Source of the DNA: an uncultured Alphaproteobacteria bacterium
Lineage (GTDB): Bacteria; Pseudomonadota; Alphaproteobacteria; CAAHEQ01; UBA3637
Length of the DNA: 7,228 nucleotides
Direction: 5' to 3'
NCBI GenBank assembly: GCA_947305835.1
Contig: CAMZEQ010000040.1
Location: forward strand, 1-7,228
Below the pieces are notes generated by a model. That model saw only the letters and a program-made list of their open reading frames with translations, was not told the origin of the DNA and made no database searches. Below are positions 1 through 6,971 of the stretch, in pieces. Every line of letters begins with the position of its first letter. Positions within the stretch are counted from its first letter, which is position 1. The position numbers were made by a program, and so were the translations under genes.

Positions 1-1
1 G

Positions 2-294
2 TACGATGAAAATGATGTTGAATATCATTTTGGTGTAATCAATCCAAAAATCATATCTTTAATCAAAAGAATGCCTATCATGATACGGAAAAATCTTTGC
101 AATGGTATACATATGCGGCTCAAAAAGGTGAAGTTCAGGCTCAACTCTATTTGGCAGATTATTTTCAAGAAAATGATCATTATGATAAAAATCAAGCCAA
201 ATATTGGTTGGAAAAAGCTTTGGTCCAAATTTTTCCGGATGCTGCTGATTTAACACAGATTTCGCCCGATTATAAAGAACTGATGAAAGATTAA
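2..294 (+). pseudogene. 3' part of a Sel1-repeat (TPR-like) protein gene, apparently frameshifted
   Basis: The end of this gene reads as a Sel1-type repeat protein, a solenoid fold used for protein-protein contacts. Frame 1 is open from 22 to 294 and contains 'SLQWYTYAAQKGEVQAQLYL' followed by 'NQAKYWLEKAL', the typical 'WY..AA..G...AQ..LA' and 'A.YWLEKA' pattern of about two repeats. Upstream of 22, frame 1 has three stops (7-9, 13-15, 19-21). Frame 2 is open from the window edge and starts 'YDENDVEYHFGVI', which looks like the first helix of the same repeat. Adding one A to the run of five at 46-50 joins the frames into one continuous Sel1 protein ending at 294. Unrepaired, frame 2 ends at 251-253 with a non-Sel1 tail. 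A real frameshift, an assembly error or slippage on the A run would all fit. A short intact frame-1 protein from TTG 97 is possible but would begin mid-repeat. The 5' end lies outside the window. Confidence 0.55.
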
Positions 295-335
295 TTATTT
301 TTCTGATGTGGGGGCAGATGCGTAATTCTAAATCT

Positions 336-426
336 TGGCGGAAGGGGAGAGATTCGAACTCTCGGTGGGGTTACCCCCCACGCCGGTTTTCAAGACCGGT
401 GCCTTAAACCACTCGACCACCCTTCC
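336..426 (-). tRNA. tRNA-Ser (anticodon UGA)
   Basis: Read on the minus strand, this 91-nt stretch folds as a class II (long variable arm) tRNA. The acceptor stem pairs GGAAGGG with CCCTTCC, followed by discriminator G and an encoded CCA (336-338). The anticodon arm is CCGGT-CTTGAAA-ACCGG, which places the anticodon TGA at 392-390. The variable arm has a TGGGG/CCCCA stem, and the T arm is GAGAG-TTCGAAT-CTCTC. The long variable arm and the TGA anticodon both indicate serine. With wobble modification this tRNA would read UCA and other UCN codons. It converges with the Sel1 gene and diverges from the mltB operon. I could not identify a convincing promoter on its 5' side (427-500). Confidence 0.97.
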
Positions 427-530
427 ATATTTACACGATTTTCAATTGGTCTTTTGAAAACCTTTTTCGAACGGGCTCATTTTATTCCAAAAAATAAAAA
501 AAATCAAGTGCTTTTTTGTTCAAAATAAGC

Positions 531-536
531 TATGAT
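531..536 (+). promoter_or_regulatory. Possible -10 element for the mltB-rlpA-dac-tmk-holB-tatD operon
   Basis: TATGAT lies 24 bases before the favoured mltB ATG, downstream of an A/T-rich stretch (481-520). The same hexamer is the -10 of the much better promoter at 7060-7088. No good -35 is present at 16-18 bp spacing (GTGCTT at 508-513 is poor), so the call is tentative. It is the only candidate between the divergent tRNA gene and the operon. Confidence 0.35.
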
Positions 537-560
537 AAGAAAAACGAATCGGGGAAAATT

Positions 561-1769
561 ATGAAAAAATTTTTAAAATCAGTGTGTTATATTTGTTTTG
601 GTTGTTTTTTAACCTGTGCTGATTTGGCGGGTGCTCAGACAGATGATTTTCAACGCTGGCAGAAAGATTTTGAAAAACAGGCTTTGTCAGACGGTATTTT
701 GCAAACGACTTTGGATAAATATATCCCAAAAATGAAATTGTTGCCGAATATTATCGAAACAGATATGAAGAAACCGGAATTTTTACAAAACTTTTGGGAT
801 TATACAGCGCTACGTCTTACGAACGAAAAAGTGGAAAATGCTAAACAGATTAAGCATACTTATACGACTTGGTTTAAACGCGTATCGGAGAAATATCATG
901 TGCCGACCGAGTATTTATTGGCTTTGTGGAGTATGGAAACAAATTTGGGTGGATTTATGGGTAAAACATCATTGCTCAATTCTTTGGGCTCTTTGGCCTA
1001 TCATCCCAGGCGCCGAGAGTTTTTCACAAAAGAATTATTGGCTTATTTCCATATTTTGGAATCCGAACCTTATCCGCCTCAATACGGATCATGGGATGGC
1101 GGTTTCGGACACTTTCAATTTATGCCGACGACTTTTATGGCGTATGCTGTCGATGCTGATGGCAACGGAACAAAAAGTTTAACCGGCAGTATTCCTGATG
1201 CGTTGGCTTCTGCGGCCAATTATTTGCATAAAATGGGATGGAATGAAAATGAACCCTGGGGGCGTGAAGTTATTTTGCCGGAAAATTTTGATTGGGAATT
1301 GGTGGGACAGACAAAGGAAGTAAAAGAGTGGGGTGAAAAGGGTATTTTGCCTTTAAATATGAAAGAATTTCCGCAAACAGAGGCTGATATTATGGCAACT
1401 TTACGTGCGCCTATGGGAAGTATGGGGCCCGCTTTTTTAACCTATCCGAATTTCAAATTGATAAATCGTTGGAATAAATTGGAATTATATGCCTTGACAA
1501 CGGGGATATTATCGGATATGATAGCCGACAAAAGGCAAATGCCTGTTCGTCCTGAAGGATTTCGGGCTTTGCGGACAGAAGAGTTTCTGAAATTGCAACA
1601 AATTTTGGCCGAAAAAGGCTACTATAGGGGGGCAATTGATGGAATGTTGGGGCCAAACATGCGGAAAGCAATTCGTATGTTCCAACGGGATAACAAAATG
1701 ATAACAGATGGATATCCTAATGGTGAATTTTTAATAAAATTAGATAGTTATAACAAGGAGTTAAACTGA
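561..1769 (+). CDS. mltB: MltB-family lytic murein transglycosylase with C-terminal peptidoglycan-binding domain
   Basis: This is a secreted enzyme that cleaves the MurNAc-GlcNAc bond of peptidoglycan, leaving 1,6-anhydro-MurNAc ends. I chose ATG 561 (402 aa) because GGGG at 551-554 is a fair ribosome-binding site and the N-terminus is then a clean signal peptide: K-rich start, hydrophobic core at residues 8-20, and a likely signal peptidase I site after A-G-A at 25. The frame is also open back to TTG 516. The catalytic domain spans about 28-320. The catalytic Glu is E126 in 'LWSMETNLGGFMG'. The family motif 'GSWDGGFGHFQFMP' (177-190) is followed by 'YAVDADGNG', and 'NFKLINRWNKLELYAL' is the usual late motif. 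Residues about 336-395 form a PG_binding_1 domain ('LQQILAEKGYYRGAIDGMLG'). This matches the alphaproteobacterial MltB-like form. No lipobox is visible, so it should be soluble in the periplasm, unlike E. coli MltB. The stop overlaps the rlpA start by one base. Confidence 0.93.
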   Translation: MKKFLKSVCYICFGCFLTCADLAGAQTDDFQRWQKDFEKQALSDGILQTTLDKYIPKMKLLPNIIETDMKKPEFLQNFWDYTALRLTNEKVENAKQIKHTYTTWFKRVSEKYHVPTEYLLALWSMETNLGGFMGKTSLLNSLGSLAYHPRRREFFTKELLAYFHILESEPYPPQYGSWDGGFGHFQFMPTTFMAYAVDADGNGTKSLTGSIPDALASAANYLHKMGWNENEPWGREVILPENFDWELVGQTKEVKEWGEKGILPLNMKEFPQTEADIMATLRAPMGSMGPAFLTYPNFKLINRWNKLELYALTTGILSDMIADKRQMPVRPEGFRALRTEEFLKLQQILAEKGYYRGAIDGMLGPNMRKAIRMFQRDNKMITDGYPNGEFLIKLDSYNKELN

Positions 1770-2728
1770 TGAATAAACATATTTTTACTGCCGTTTTAAC
1801 CACACTTTTGTTGTCGGGATGTTCTTCCAACGGGCCGATTTTTCATTCTTGGGGGGATTACGAAAAACAACGTACCGAAAATGCTATTTATCGTGTGGAA
1901 GAACCTTATGAAATTAAAGGTGTTTGGTATGTTCCGACGGAACAAACGGAATATTCCGAGAAGGGGTTGGCATCATGGTATATGCCGGCGGGGGATTATG
2001 CATTGACGGCTAATGGTGAAGTTTATGATGTAAATATTCCTTCAGCACGTCATAAAACCTTACCTTTACCCAGTATTGTTAAAATTACAAATTTGGAAAA
2101 TAACAAAAGTGTTATTGCCCGTGTTAATGATCGCGGACCGATGGTTAATAATCGTTTGATTGATGTATCTCAGGCTGCGGCCAAAGAATTGGAAATGCCT
2201 GTTTCCGGTACAGTTTTAGTTCAAGTTGATTTATTACCGGAAGAAAGTGCCGCATTAAAACGACAACTTGTTGAAGCAGGTCATGTTTATCAATCGGCAA
2301 TGACGACTGAGGTGAAGCCGATAGACGAAGGTTTATTGAGTATTAATACACCCAATGATGTCATATATGATGGAACCGTTTCGACGGCCGGTCAATCTGA
2401 AAAGCTGCCTGTGGTGAAAACGCAAGAAGCAAAGCTTGCTGCGACAAAAGCAGAAACTGTTCAAGCTGTAAAAACGGAAAAAGCTGTACCGGCTCCTGTG
2501 ATGAGTGGCCCGAGTATTCAGTTGGGAAGTTTTGCAGATGCGAAAAATGCCCAAAAATTAATGACAAAATTATCGTCCGAATATCCCGTACGCATTGAAA
2601 CCGTGCAACGTAACGGTCGGACTTTATCTGTCGTAAAGGCGGGGCCGTTCAATAACAAACAACAAGCTGCTCAAACTTTACAGCAATTGAAGAAAATGGG
2701 GTATAAAGATGCGTATCTTGCCCGTTAA
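1769..2728 (+). CDS. rlpA: RlpA-type septal lytic transglycosylase lipoprotein (DPBB + SPOR)
   Basis: This predicted 319-aa lipoprotein has a signal sequence ending in lipobox LLSGC (Cys18). The double-psi beta-barrel domain spans about 65-152 and contains 'GLASWY' (66-71), 'TANGEVYD' (80-87), 'HKTLPLPS' (95-102) and 'VNDRGP' (119-124). H95 and D121 correspond to the residues needed for activity in characterised RlpA proteins. An Ala/Lys/Glu/Thr/Val-rich linker (about 205-245) leads to a SPOR domain (247-318, 'IQLGSFADAKNAQKL' to the end). In the family, SPOR domains bind glycan strands stripped of stem peptides at division septa, and RlpA cuts such strands. One oddity is that the usual 'G..FHG' after 'ASWY' is replaced by 'MPAGDYAL'. 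The ribosome-binding site AAGGAG at 1755-1760 lies 8 bases before ATG. The start overlaps the mltB stop (TGATG), so translational coupling is likely. Confidence 0.95.
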   Translation: MNKHIFTAVLTTLLLSGCSSNGPIFHSWGDYEKQRTENAIYRVEEPYEIKGVWYVPTEQTEYSEKGLASWYMPAGDYALTANGEVYDVNIPSARHKTLPLPSIVKITNLENNKSVIARVNDRGPMVNNRLIDVSQAAAKELEMPVSGTVLVQVDLLPEESAALKRQLVEAGHVYQSAMTTEVKPIDEGLLSINTPNDVIYDGTVSTAGQSEKLPVVKTQEAKLAATKAETVQAVKTEKAVPAPVMSGPSIQLGSFADAKNAQKLMTKLSSEYPVRIETVQRNGRTLSVVKAGPFNNKQQAAQTLQQLKKMGYKDAYLAR

Positions 2729-3848
2729 GGTCTGTTCCGCTTTTTGGGTCAGCGCTATGTTATCAACCACAGCGTTGGCCGATGTTTATACGACAAAAGC
2801 GCAATATGCTTTGTTAATGGATGCGGATACAGGATACGTGCTTTTTGATAAAAAATCGGATCAGCCGATGCATCCTGCTTCCATGACAAAACTGATGACG
2901 GCCTATATGGTAGATGAAGCTTTGAAATCAGGTAAGTTGAAATTGGATGATGAATTTGAAGTGTCTGCCAATGCTTGGCGTAAAGGCGGGGCTGCGACCG
3001 GCGGATCAACAATGTTTCTGGAACCACACCAAAAGGTTCGTTTGGATGATTTGTTGAAAGGTATCATTGTTCAATCCGGAAATGATGCTTGCATTGTTGT
3101 GGCTGAAAATATGGCAGGGACGGAAGAAGCTTTTGCTGCACAAATGACCCAAAAGGCCAAAAAATTGGGTATGATGCATTCAACATTTAAAAATTCAACA
3201 GGTTTACCCGATAAAGATCATTTAATGAGTGCCAGGGATTTAGCTATTTTATCTCAGCATATTATCAATGATTTTCCGGAACGTTATCAAATCTATTCAC
3301 AGCGGGAATTTACATACAATGGGATTAAACAGCCTAATCGTAATCCTCTGTTGTCTTCTTTGGAAGGAGCAGATGGTTTGAAAACAGGTCATACGTCGCA
3401 ATCCGGATACGGTTTAACCGCTTCCGTAAAAAGTAAGGATGGTCGTCGTTTGATCATGGTTATTAATGGCTTAAAAACGGATAAAGAACGTGCCGTGGAA
3501 GCTCAAAAGCTTATGAGTTGGGGATTGGCTAATTTTCAAAATACGAATTTGTTGCCAACAAATAAGCCTGTGGCTGAGGTTGATGTTTGGTTGGGTAAAA
3601 CAAAAACTGTGCCTGCTGTTGCAGCTCATGAGTTAATTCAAACACATGCAATTGCTGATGGTGTTAAAGCCAAGTCTTTAATTCAGTATCAACAACCCGT
3701 ATTGGCACCGATTAAAAAAGGTCAAAAATTGGGAAAAATCATTACAACACTGTCGGACAATACGAAAGTTGAAACGGATTTAATTGCTGCAGAATCTGTG
3801 GAAAAATTAGGGTTTTTCGGTAAAATTAAAGCCTTGTTCGGAGGTTAA
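2709..3848 (+). CDS. dacC: D-alanyl-D-alanine carboxypeptidase (PBP5/6, S11 serine peptidase)
   Basis: This low-molecular-mass penicillin-binding protein (379 aa) removes the terminal D-Ala from peptidoglycan pentapeptides in the periplasm. A signal peptide ends near A-L-A at 22-24. The three active-site motifs are in order and intact: S58-M-T-K61, S123-G-N125, and K225-T-G227. A PBP5_C beta domain spans about 278-367. The C-terminus 'GFFGKIKALFGG' is a plausible amphipathic helix holding the enzyme on the inner membrane, as in PBP5. The ATG lies within the end of rlpA (20-nt overlap), with ATGGGG upstream as a weak ribosome-binding site. The gene is dacF or dacC in different alphaproteobacteria, so the symbol is approximate. 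By trimming peptides it would act on the same sacculus as MltB and RlpA. Confidence 0.94.
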   Translation: MRILPVKVCSAFWVSAMLSTTALADVYTTKAQYALLMDADTGYVLFDKKSDQPMHPASMTKLMTAYMVDEALKSGKLKLDDEFEVSANAWRKGGAATGGSTMFLEPHQKVRLDDLLKGIIVQSGNDACIVVAENMAGTEEAFAAQMTQKAKKLGMMHSTFKNSTGLPDKDHLMSARDLAILSQHIINDFPERYQIYSQREFTYNGIKQPNRNPLLSSLEGADGLKTGHTSQSGYGLTASVKSKDGRRLIMVINGLKTDKERAVEAQKLMSWGLANFQNTNLLPTNKPVAEVDVWLGKTKTVPAVAAHELIQTHAIADGVKAKSLIQYQQPVLAPIKKGQKLGKIITTLSDNTKVETDLIAAESVEKLGFFGKIKALFGG

Positions 3849-4481
3849 ATGTCTGGTTTATTCATTACTTTTGAAGGTGGGGAAGGTGCCGGAAAGACAA
3901 CGCAAATTCGTTTATTAAAAGAGGCTTTGGAAGCTCGGGGTAAGGAGGTTCTTTTAACTCGAGAGCCGGGTGGAAGCGAGGGCGGTGAAATGATCCGTCC
4001 CTTATTGGTGTCCGGTCATGCTACCTGGGATGCTTTAACAGAAGTTTTGTTGTTTTCGGCCGCACGCCGTGATCATTTGATTCATAAAATTTGGCCGGCT
4101 CTTGAACAAGGTAAGATTATTTTATGTGATCGTTTTTCGGATAGTACAATGGCCTATCAAGGGTATGGGAGAGGGGATGATAAGCAGTTGCAAAAAAAAT
4201 TGACGCAACTTTATGAAATGATTGCGGGGAATTTTGAACCGGATTTGACTTTTGTTTTGGATATTGATCCCAATATCGGTTTGAAACGCAGTTGCAATCG
4301 ATCTGGTAATACAGAACGACGTTTTGAAGATATGGATATCGCTTTTCACCAAAATTTACGTCAGGCTTTTTTAAAAATAGCGAAAGAAAAACCTGAGCGC
4401 TATTATGTTGTTTCGGCTGAACAGTCCGTTGAAAATATTCATCAAGAAATTATGAAGGTGGTTGATCAGTATGTTCGATAA
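3849..4481 (+). CDS. tmk: Thymidylate kinase (dTMP kinase)
   Basis: Tmk phosphorylates dTMP to dTDP with ATP, in the cytoplasm, as part of dTTP synthesis. At 210 aa it has the usual family length. The P-loop 'GGEGAGKTT' is at 10-18 and is followed by the dTMP-binding 'TREPGG' (37-42). 'LFSAARRDH' (68-76), the DRF motif (94-96) and 'AYQGYGRG' (102-109) are all typical. The LID region 'RSGNTERRFEDMD' (151-163) carries Arg residues, whereas the P-loop segment has none between G and K, which suggests an E. coli-like type II arrangement. The ATG directly abuts the carboxypeptidase stop. Its ribosome-binding site GGAGG (3840-3844) lies inside the last codons of that gene, so expression is probably coupled. 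The tmk-holB order is widespread in bacteria. Confidence 0.96.
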   Translation: MSGLFITFEGGEGAGKTTQIRLLKEALEARGKEVLLTREPGGSEGGEMIRPLLVSGHATWDALTEVLLFSAARRDHLIHKIWPALEQGKIILCDRFSDSTMAYQGYGRGDDKQLQKKLTQLYEMIAGNFEPDLTFVLDIDPNIGLKRSCNRSGNTERRFEDMDIAFHQNLRQAFLKIAKEKPERYYVVSAEQSVENIHQEIMKVVDQYVR

Positions 4482-5394
4482 TGTTCAAAAAATTTGCCGA
4501 CGTTTTTCAGACGGCCATACATCAATGTCGTGGTTGATTGTGGGGGGAAAAGGACTAGGTAAAAGGGAGTTGGTACAAGCCATTGGTGAACAGTTATTGG
4601 GAAAACAGGGAATTACATCAGGCTTTAAATTTTTAGAATGCGGATTAACTGAGGAAGCGAAAAAAAGGATTCAAAAAGAAATTTTGGATGGAAGAGTTGT
4701 AGAAGATATCGATGATGAAGATAAAAAAACTGAGATCACAGTTGAAGATGTTCGGGGGGCAATCAATTTTTTATCCCTGAAAACGACTTTGCCGTGTAAG
4801 ATATTGGTTGTTTATTTGGCTGAACAAATGAATATCAATGCTCAAAACGCGCTTCTTAAAACTCTGGAAGAACCATTTGAAAAAACGTTGATTTTTTTGT
4901 TATCAGAAAATCCTTCAAAATTATTGCCGACAATTTTATCGCGTTGTCAAAAAGTTTATTTGCATCCGATGAAACAAAATGAATTGTTAAAATATATTCA
5001 GAATAAATATCCGGAAGAAAAAAATGCAGAGTGGGTGGCCGGTATTTGTGAAGGTTTGCCCGGTATCGCTGATGAAATTTGTGATTATGATGGTTTGACA
5101 TTGTATAAACGGCTTAATCGTTTTTTTGTGCCCGTCCAAAAGTTGAATGTTTCGAATGTGTTAGATTTCACCCAGGAAATAGCTAAGGATATGCATCAAT
5201 ATCATTTGACCACATTCTTTATTTTAAAATTTTTGCGAGATCAATCGCTGCGTGCCTCTCCGGCTTTTGCTTCAAAAATCTCAAGGTTATACACGGGTGT
5301 TGAATCTGTTATTCGGAAAGCTGATTCCCTTTATTTGGATAAAAGTCAGGTTTTATCGGATATCATTTTTAAAATAGCGGAGCAATTCAAATGA
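4471..5394 (+). CDS. holB: DNA polymerase III delta' subunit (clamp loader)
   Basis: HolB is the stator of the clamp loader that opens the beta sliding clamp on DNA. I chose ATG 4471 (307 aa) because AAGGTGG (4455-4461) precedes it by 9 bases; TTG 4462 would sit directly on that site. The start overlaps tmk by 11 nt. The AAA+ domain runs from about 1 to 165. The degenerate Walker A 'GGKGLGKRE' (25-33) lacks the usual Ser/Thr after GK. The Walker B position reads 'ILVVYLAEQMN' with no acidic pair. Then come 'NALLKTLEEP' (126-135) and 'LPTILSRCQ' (152-160). The zinc-binding Cys cluster of E. coli delta' is absent, as is common in alphaproteobacteria. The C-terminal collar part (about 205-307) is poorly conserved. 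The missing ATPase residues fit delta', which does not hydrolyse ATP, rather than gamma/tau. Confidence 0.93.
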   Translation: MFDNVQKICRRFSDGHTSMSWLIVGGKGLGKRELVQAIGEQLLGKQGITSGFKFLECGLTEEAKKRIQKEILDGRVVEDIDDEDKKTEITVEDVRGAINFLSLKTTLPCKILVVYLAEQMNINAQNALLKTLEEPFEKTLIFLLSENPSKLLPTILSRCQKVYLHPMKQNELLKYIQNKYPEEKNAEWVAGICEGLPGIADEICDYDGLTLYKRLNRFFVPVQKLNVSNVLDFTQEIAKDMHQYHLTTFFILKFLRDQSLRASPAFASKISRLYTGVESVIRKADSLYLDKSQVLSDIIFKIAEQFK

Positions 5395-6173
5395 CCACAG
5401 ATTCACATTGCCATTTGGCGCAAGAAGATTACGATCAGGATATTCATCAGCTTGTTCAAGCAGCAGAAGATGTCGGTGTGGGGTGTATTATGGCAGTGGC
5501 TTGTGAATCTAAGGATTGGCCGGAATTGCTTCACTTGATTGAAAATGAGGATCATGTCTATGGTGCAATAGGACTTCATCCCGAATATGCAGATTATAAT
5601 TATGATCTTGATTTGAAAAAATTGCCTGATTTATTTCAAAAGACGCCCAAGTTATTAGCTGTCGGTGAAATTGGCTTGGACTACCATGAGGCGCCTCAGA
5701 CGATTGAAGCGCAAAAAGATTTGTTCTGTAAACAAATTCGGATTGCACATCAGCTTTCAAAACCGATTATGGTACATACACGCGATGCCGAAGAGGACAC
5801 GATTCGGATTTTACAAAATTCTTATAATGATAAAATAATTTTAAATCAAGGTGTTATACATTGTTTTACCGGAACTGAATGTTTGGCAAAAGAAGCATTA
5901 AAAATGGGGTTTTATATATCGGCATCAGGTGTTATTACCTTTAAATCAGCACAAAATTTAAGGGATGTGTTTAAAATTATTCCCATGGATCGTTTGTTGG
6001 TTGAAACGGACGCACCATATTTGGCGCCGACACCTTATCGTGGCAAAAAAAATCAGCCGTCTTATGTTCAAAAAACATTGGAAATGTTGGCTCAAATAAA
6101 AGGGGTATCTGTTCAGGAAATGGATAAAATAACAGACCAAAATTTTAAAAAACTTTATTTAGGGGGAAAATAA
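5391..6173 (+). CDS. tatD: TatD-family metal-dependent DNase/hydrolase
   Basis: This is a 260-aa cytoplasmic TIM-barrel amidohydrolase-type enzyme. Characterised TatD and YcfH relatives are Mg2+/metal-dependent DNases with 3'-5' exonuclease activity, with roles suggested in DNA repair and D-aminoacyl-tRNA handling. All expected metal ligands are present: H6 and H8 in 'DSHCHL', E93 in 'VGEIGLDYH', H129 in 'PIMVHTRDA', H157 in 'GVIHCFTG', and D207 in 'LLVETDAPYLAP'. The 'IGLHPE' motif (60-65) and the Arg-Gly-Lys-Asn stretch near 217-221 are also typical. The ribosome-binding site GCGGAG (5377-5382) lies 8 bases before ATG, and the start overlaps the holB stop (ATGA). In many alphaproteobacteria metG lies between holB and tatD, but here the two overlap directly. 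The exact substrate cannot be read from the sequence. Confidence 0.94.
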   Translation: MTTDSHCHLAQEDYDQDIHQLVQAAEDVGVGCIMAVACESKDWPELLHLIENEDHVYGAIGLHPEYADYNYDLDLKKLPDLFQKTPKLLAVGEIGLDYHEAPQTIEAQKDLFCKQIRIAHQLSKPIMVHTRDAEEDTIRILQNSYNDKIILNQGVIHCFTGTECLAKEALKMGFYISASGVITFKSAQNLRDVFKIIPMDRLLVETDAPYLAPTPYRGKKNQPSYVQKTLEMLAQIKGVSVQEMDKITDQNFKKLYLGGK

Positions 6174-6923
6174 ATGAAAATTACGATTTTAGGTTCAGGA
6201 CCATCTTATGGTTTGCCGTCTTTAACACGTGGATTTGGTGATTGTGACCCCGATAATCCCAAAAATATTCGCTATCGCAGTGCCCTTTTGGTTTCGGATA
6301 AAGGGACTCAAGTTTTATTTGATACACCGCCGGAAATTCGTTTGCAACTATTAGGGGTTAAAAATCGTCAATTGGATGCGTTATGTTATACGCATTACCA
6401 TTATGACCATACGGGCGGAGCAGATGATATTAATAAAATGGTACAGGATCAGAATCGAGAGTTGGATGTTTATGCCCAAAAGCAAGATATGAATTATTTT
6501 ATAAAATATCAACCCTATGTTTTTAAAGATACTTATTACCATTTGCACGAAATTAAATTTTACAAAGAGTTTAAAGTCAATCATATGTCTGTTTTGCCCA
6601 TTCAACAGCATCACGATGATATCTTTTCGGTCGGTTACAGAATTGGTAATTTTGCCTATTCAACGGATCTAAGAAAGATGGATAAGCGTGCTTGGAATGC
6701 TTTGGAGGGGATTGAGACCTGGATCTTGGGTGGAGTAGTGCATCGAGAAAGTAAAAAACATGTTTCTCTGGATGAGGCGTTGACATGGATTGATCGGTTA
6801 CATCCGAAACGTGTTTTTTTAACGCATATAGGGACCCATATGGATTACGAAACACTATGTCGAAAATTGCCAAAATACATCCGTCCGGCCTATGATGGCA
6901 TGATTCTGAATATTAAAACTTGA
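6174..6923 (+). CDS. PhnP-like MBL-fold metallo-hydrolase
   Basis: This 249-aa protein has a metallo-beta-lactamase fold. Its N-terminus 'LGSGPSYGLPSL' and 'DCDPDNPKNIRYRSALLV' resemble the PhnP/RNase Z-like group. The metal-binding motif is 'THYHYDHTGG' (H74, H76, D78, H79). Further probable ligands are a His in 'QQHHDD' (146-147), D165 in 'YSTDL' and H218 in 'LTHIGTHMDY'. PhnP itself is a cyclic phosphodiesterase of phosphonate breakdown, but there are no phn genes here. The steady pairing with tatD in alphaproteobacteria suggests a nucleic-acid or nucleotide phosphodiester substrate (inference). The ATG directly follows the tatD stop, with AGGGGG (6160-6165) as ribosome-binding site. It is the last operon gene; I see no GC-rich hairpin terminator after it. 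The physiological substrate is unknown. Confidence 0.9.
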   Translation: MKITILGSGPSYGLPSLTRGFGDCDPDNPKNIRYRSALLVSDKGTQVLFDTPPEIRLQLLGVKNRQLDALCYTHYHYDHTGGADDINKMVQDQNRELDVYAQKQDMNYFIKYQPYVFKDTYYHLHEIKFYKEFKVNHMSVLPIQQHHDDIFSVGYRIGNFAYSTDLRKMDKRAWNALEGIETWILGGVVHRESKKHVSLDEALTWIDRLHPKRVFLTHIGTHMDYETLCRKLPKYIRPAYDGMILNIKT

Positions 6924-6947
6924 CAAAAATAAAAAAGGTGCTAAAAT
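6920..6947 (+). promoter_or_regulatory. Sigma70-type promoter with extended -10, upstream of the microprotein gene
   Basis: The -35 is a perfect TTGACA (6920-6925), followed by a 16-bp spacer and TAAAAT (6942-6947), with TGC directly before the -10 (extended -10). Transcription should start near 6954. The TGA stop of the MBL gene lies inside the -35, so the promoter begins exactly where the operon's coding sequence ends. Confidence 0.8.
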
Positions 6948-6971
6948 AGAACCATAAAGAAAGGGAATGAA

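Noticed and set aside
295..335. Terminator between the Sel1 gene and the tRNA
   Set aside because: Only a 4-bp TCTG/CAGA stem can be formed, with weak A/T flanks. A bidirectional terminator is possible but not supported.
336..426. tRNA-Ser as an integration site for a mobile element
   Set aside because: No integrase and no repeat of the tRNA 3' end is visible elsewhere in the window.
427..500. Promoter for the tRNA on the minus strand
   Set aside because: TAAATA occurs next to the mature 5' end, but there is no -35 at proper spacing.
516..560. Upstream TTG start for mltB, adding 15 residues
   Set aside because: It has no good ribosome-binding site, would overlap the likely -10 region, and puts a charged stretch before an otherwise normal signal peptide. 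ATG 561 fits better.
2755..3027. Minus-strand open frames inside the operon, for example here and at 6577-6873
   Set aside because: They lie opposite strongly conserved genes, lack ribosome-binding sites, and encode low-complexity or H/S/R-rich peptides with no recognisable domain.
4462..4470. TTG start for holB three codons upstream
   Set aside because: It lies directly against AAGGTGG with no spacing. ATG 4471 has the normal 9-base spacing.
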